Source: Pelodera strongyloides
Lineage: Eukaryota > Nematoda > Chromadorea > Rhabditida > Rhabditidae
Direction: 5' to 3'
Assembly (NCBI GenBank): GCA_036852015.1
Contig: JAANDG010000124.1
Span: 124,001-188,000 of the forward strand
DNA: 64,000 nucleotides
Part shown: positions 61,201 to 64,000 of the stretch, one piece after another
Layout of the letters: each line of letters starts with the position of its first letter
Position numbering within the stretch: position 1 is the stretch's first letter
Program-made: the position numbers and the translations under genes
Notes under the pieces: model-generated
Databases searched by the model: none
What the model was told of the DNA's origin: nothing
The model's input: only the letters and a program-made list of their open reading frames with translations

Positions 61201-61572
61201 AGTCACCGAGTCACCTTAACCTACGTAAATTCTTTACATTTATGCATCCTACGCAGGCTCTAGTCTCTTAGAAGACATCAGCGTCTTAACCTGACACAAC
61301 TGAGCCAATTTTGGTTACTGTCCAACAGATTAGACGCACCCCCGCTTCCGATAACTAAATCGCGGCTTCTCAAAAAATTTAACAGAACAAACCTGAGCAG
61401 CATAATCTTCAAGCTCGGTAGATGCTGGATTCAAAACATCACCAAAAGTTTCAGCATTTATAGCATCGATGTCCTCAGAAACATGAACACCGCCTGTTTC
61501 GTCAGGAAATTCCCCAAACTCAAGTTCTGCTTCAATATCCGACAGCCGTCGCCCAAATGTAGAAAAATCCAT
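55229..61572 (-). CDS. PATL1: PAT1/PATL1 mRNA-decapping and P-body factor, 13 exons, 752 aa
   Basis: Exons in gene order: 61572-61393, 61031-60894, 60614-60537, 60205-59980, 59837-59353, 59157-59008, 58735-58585, 58388-58306, 57735-57575, 57258-57171, 56901-56782, 56492-56367, 55501-55229. Total 2,259 bases in phase; human PATL1 is about 770 aa. The N-terminus has the conserved acidic INAETFGD (residues 38-45), which in the family binds the DEAD-box helicase DDX6/Dhh1. A Pro/Met-rich linker fills about 208-360. The family block FDPFRGFMSMKEREWLVKIQ then ILQC, followed by DDDFYY, lies in exon 6. ALGRPVSSTVYNPRH and VGKGRTLFRKLI (from 581) belong to the C-terminal superhelix that binds Lsm1-7 and Dcp2. 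The stop TAG at 55229 overlaps a possible donor (TATA|gttagc), so a further exon cannot be excluded. No clear acceptor precedes the ATG, unlike in the neighbours. Confidence 0.93.
55981..56062 (-). repeat. tRNA-like module in a PAT1 intron
   Basis: The minus strand has TAGCTCAACAGGTAGAGC (good A box), a loop CTGTGAA and GTGGGTTCGAATCCCGC (perfect B box). The acceptor strands do not pair and the variable part is too long, so probably not a working tRNA. Confidence 0.5.
57986..58239. mobile_element. MITE family D copy in a PAT1 intron
   Basis: GAGGGCGCATTCGAGATGGA faces TCCATCTCGAATGCGCCCT; between exons 8 and 9 of PAT1. Confidence 0.9.
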
Positions 61573-62318
61573 TGTATTACATACAGAGCATTACCTTAAA
61601 GTGTAAGAATAAGAGATGGGTACAAAGGTGAGACAAAACGCATTCAAGGAACCTGCTCATAATGACAGCGGTAGTACAGACAACTGTAATAATGCACTTC
61701 GAACGGAAACGCGGAGGTGCGCTGCATCGAACTGTGCTCAATAAACTATTAAACATACAAGTGCATTAAAAATGAGAGGAACAATAAAACGAACAGCAAA
61801 AAAATCGTCGCGAGAAAATATTTGCAACGCTATTTGGAGAAAGCATGCCGCCCGCAGAAACTACAGTACTCACGTAAGTGTAATATTGCCTTTTGGGATT
61901 CCATGCGGTAAAGGTGTATCATTCACATGGATTTTTTTGCCGACCGATGAAATGTTGCGCAAATGAATGACTTTGCTTTCTTTGTATCTTTTGTTCTAAC
62001 GTTCTTACCATTTTGTTTACCACAGTGTAATCAGTAAGCAGATCTCAACCGGGTATCATTAGTTTGAATATCACCACTGCATGCACAGGACGTGTTCCGT
62101 GTATATCTGTGTCAAACACAACCAAACCCAAATTCGAATCCCGTGAGTGCTAACATTGTGTAAACATAACCACGGCATCCCAGTGTCCACAATGAAGGTG
62201 CCCTTGTTCAGCCTTAGAAATATAGCTTCCTTTCCTCCTACTACACGACAAAGGATACGGTACAACCAACGACTTTCCTCGTTGGGATTATTATTATATT
62301 ATTATGAATATCACTTTA
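61573..62318. other. Upstream region of PAT1
   Basis: Probably the PAT1 promoter side. No gene supported. Confidence 0.5.
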
Positions 62319-62555
62319 TTCAGAAATACAATCATCACACATAGACTTAAGCATGTAGAATCCAGGGTCCCGTTTTTTCCAGAAGTCGGGGATCTTCATT
62401 GTATTTCCAATCCGGGCGGTGTCTCTTGGCCGATGTGTCCCGTAGAGAGTAGAGGGCAGGGAAGTGACCATTGTCGAATGTAGGGAAGACGGAATACAGA
62501 GATTACAGAGCGAAACGTCCGTCCTAACAATAAGGCTAGGCAAACACAGGAAAGT

Positions 62556-62885
62556 GGAAACCCCGATATGGCCCCGATTATTTTGGAAAAAACCCCGATA
62601 TGGCCCCGATTCTTCCAAAAAACCCCGATATGGCCCCGATCACGTCCCGCAAAAAGCCCGATCACGAATAATCGGGGTCATATCGGGAACAGTTCCCAAT
62701 ATAACCCCGATTATTTCAAAAAACCCTGATATGGCCCCGATCATTTGTCGAAAAACCCCGATATGGCCCCGATCATTTCCAAAAAACCCCGATATGACCC
62801 CGATTTTTTTCCAGAAAACCCCGATATGACCCCGATCACGGCCCGATTTTTTGAGGGACGTGATCGGGGCCATATCGGGGTTTTT
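62556..62885. repeat. Tandem array of CCCCGATATGGCCCCGAT units
   Basis: About nine units, joined by short TTTCCAAAAAA spacers. Most read in the plus direction; a few (ATCGGGGTCATATCGGG at about 62671, ATCGGGGCCATATCGGGG at about 62864) are inverted. CCCCGAT and ATCGGGG are complementary, so the whole can fold. Confidence 0.9.
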
Positions 62886-62903
62886 GGTTTTCCCATGAAG
62901 GGG

Positions 62904-62972
62904 CGTCGTGGACCACTGGCAAAGTTCTCGTCTCTCACCCATACGACCCGGGTTCGAATCCCGCCCAGTGCT
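62904..62972 (+). repeat. tRNA-like module
   Basis: GACCCGGGTTCGAATCCCGC gives a perfect T-arm, and CACTGG upstream pairs with CCAGTG downstream. The A box is poor. The inverted twin is at 63337-63412. Confidence 0.5.
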
Positions 62973-63336
62973 ACCATCTTGCATTTTTCGTTTGCAACCA
63001 AAATTTATAAAACATCTTGCAAACATTCCACGGCGTCGGGAATAAAGTTAAGGTGCTCCCCTTGCCTAGCCTTAGGACGGACCTTTCGCTCTGTATTATC
63101 TTCTGTGCTGTCTTCTACCGTCTACTTCACTCTATGGAACACATCGGCTAAGAGACACCGCCTTGGATTGGAGCTAAAAATGAAGGTCCCCGACTTCGAG
63201 AGCAAACGGGATGGATTCTACATGCTTAAGTCTATGTGTGATGATTGTATGTCTGAATAAAGTGGTATTCACAAACAAACAAAAAAAGGGGAGCGCCTTA
63301 ACTTTATTCCCGACGCCGTGGCATGTTTGCAATATG

Positions 63337-63412
63337 GTAGCACTGGGCGGGGTTCGAACCCGGGTCCGGGTCGTATGGGTGAGAGACGAGAACTTTGCCA
63401 GTGAGCCACGAC
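63337..63412 (-). repeat. tRNA-like module, inverted twin
   Basis: Same sequence as 62904-62972 on the other strand, with a short duplication (GGGTCCGGGTC) in the T-arm side. Confidence 0.5.
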
Positions 63413-64000
63413 ACACTCAGACACTGTCTTGAAGCAACCTTGCAGCCACCATAAAAACGTTCGGCATGCAAACCTTGACCGCTTACTGTGCATTAATTGA
63501 AACGTTAAAACATCACACCTGACCTGAATTTGCCTGTCACACCCTGGGTTCCGATTCTGAAGTTCCTGTATATTAGCATTAGCTGATTAGCTCCGAGCCA
63601 CTATAGGTGTTCTTGGCTGATGTTTCCCCTAATTTGTTCCAGTGTAGGCGTGTAGGTTAGTGGCTGGTGTAGAAACTGCTGTCAAGCGGAATAAAGTTGG
63701 AATGGGGACCGTAAACCGATCCGCTTGAAACACGCCTGGGCGAGGGAACACATTAGGGTGCATACGAGGTATACTCATAGCCAGGCAGACCACTCATCCG
63801 GCCTGCTTTCGCTTCCTTGCCAATGGGTCACACGAGAGCAGTACATGGGCGACGAAACATGGTTCAACTGAGTATAATGTAATTTGTGTCTCCCTTATCT
63901 TATGTATTTGCGTGTTATGCGAAGTTTCATATTTACAGATAACTGTTTGCGATATTCTCTCTACTCATTGTAGGTAATTCGCATGACACGACATACACCT
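63413..64000. other. No gene seen at the window end
   Basis: Unique-looking sequence without a supported open frame. Confidence 0.5.

Larger units (their letters stand above)
62319..63262. mobile_element. Large inverted structure enclosing a CCCCGATATGG tandem array
   Basis: The arm 62319-62545 matches 63055-63262 in reverse: CATGTAGAATCC with ACTTAAG on the left, GGATTCTACATGCTTAAG on the right. Between them lie a tandem array (62556-62885) and a tRNA-like module. The right arm is followed by another copy of the module (63337-63412) facing the opposite way. Confidence 0.85.

Noticed and set aside
62316..63260. Frames of 80-171 codons with repeating ISGF or PDMAP words
   Set aside because: Translations of the CCCCGATATGG tandem array; repeats in several frames, both strands.

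Overview
This is a eukaryotic genomic window, AT-rich and densely repeated, with small exons split by introns of roughly 45 to 1,300 bases. No bacterial operons, CRISPR arrays or prophage were seen. The best guess for the organism is an intron-rich nematode outside Caenorhabditis. This rests on TTTTCAG-type splice acceptors, acceptor-like sequences 0-41 bases upstream of most start codons (as spliced-leader trans-splicing would leave), and the look of the proteasome, PAT1 and UBE3C proteins. It is an inference; another trans-splicing invertebrate is possible.

Five genes could be rebuilt exon by exon with reading phase kept throughout: a UBE3C/Hul5-type HECT ubiquitin ligase (+, 15.5-29.8 kb, 30 exons, 1,054 aa); proteasome lid subunit PSMD13/Rpn9 (-, 30.8-36.7 kb, 13 exons, 389 aa); a 200-aa coiled-coil protein resembling kinetochore Dsn1 (+, 38.3-44.5 kb, 6 exons); a WWOX-like short-chain dehydrogenase without WW domains (+, 47.8-52.5 kb, 11 exons, 363 aa); and the mRNA-decapping factor PAT1/PATL1 (-, 55.2-61.6 kb, 13 exons, 752 aa). 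Between the last two is a two-exon, 78-aa membrane protein resembling the ATP synthase subunit DAPIT (-, 52.8-53.4 kb). A partly solved small gene lies at 12.9-13.9 kb, and isolated exon-like stretches at 0.56-0.74 and 1.2-1.36 kb have no identity.

Layout: 0-12.5 kb is mostly repeats (GA/CT tracts, a 1-kb foldback with 430-base arms, hairpin elements). 12.5-15.5 kb holds the small gene and a 574-base inverted-repeat element. 15.5-29.8 kb is UBE3C, whose introns carry hairpin elements and a decayed reverse transcriptase. 29.8-36.7 kb is PSMD13, convergent with UBE3C and divergent from the Dsn1-like gene. 44.5-47.8 kb is repeat-bearing intergenic DNA. 47.8-61.6 kb holds WWOX-like, DAPIT-like and PAT1. 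61.6-64 kb is a large inverted structure with tandem CCCCGATATGG units and tRNA-like modules.

The genes are housekeeping and do not form a single pathway, although UBE3C and PSMD13 both work with the 26S proteasome. The most unusual content is the repeat landscape: several TTAA-bounded near-perfect palindromes, tRNA-derived modules, a hammerhead-like core near the reverse-transcriptase remnant, and small tandem duplications that copy splice sites. I found no clear undescribed multi-gene system.
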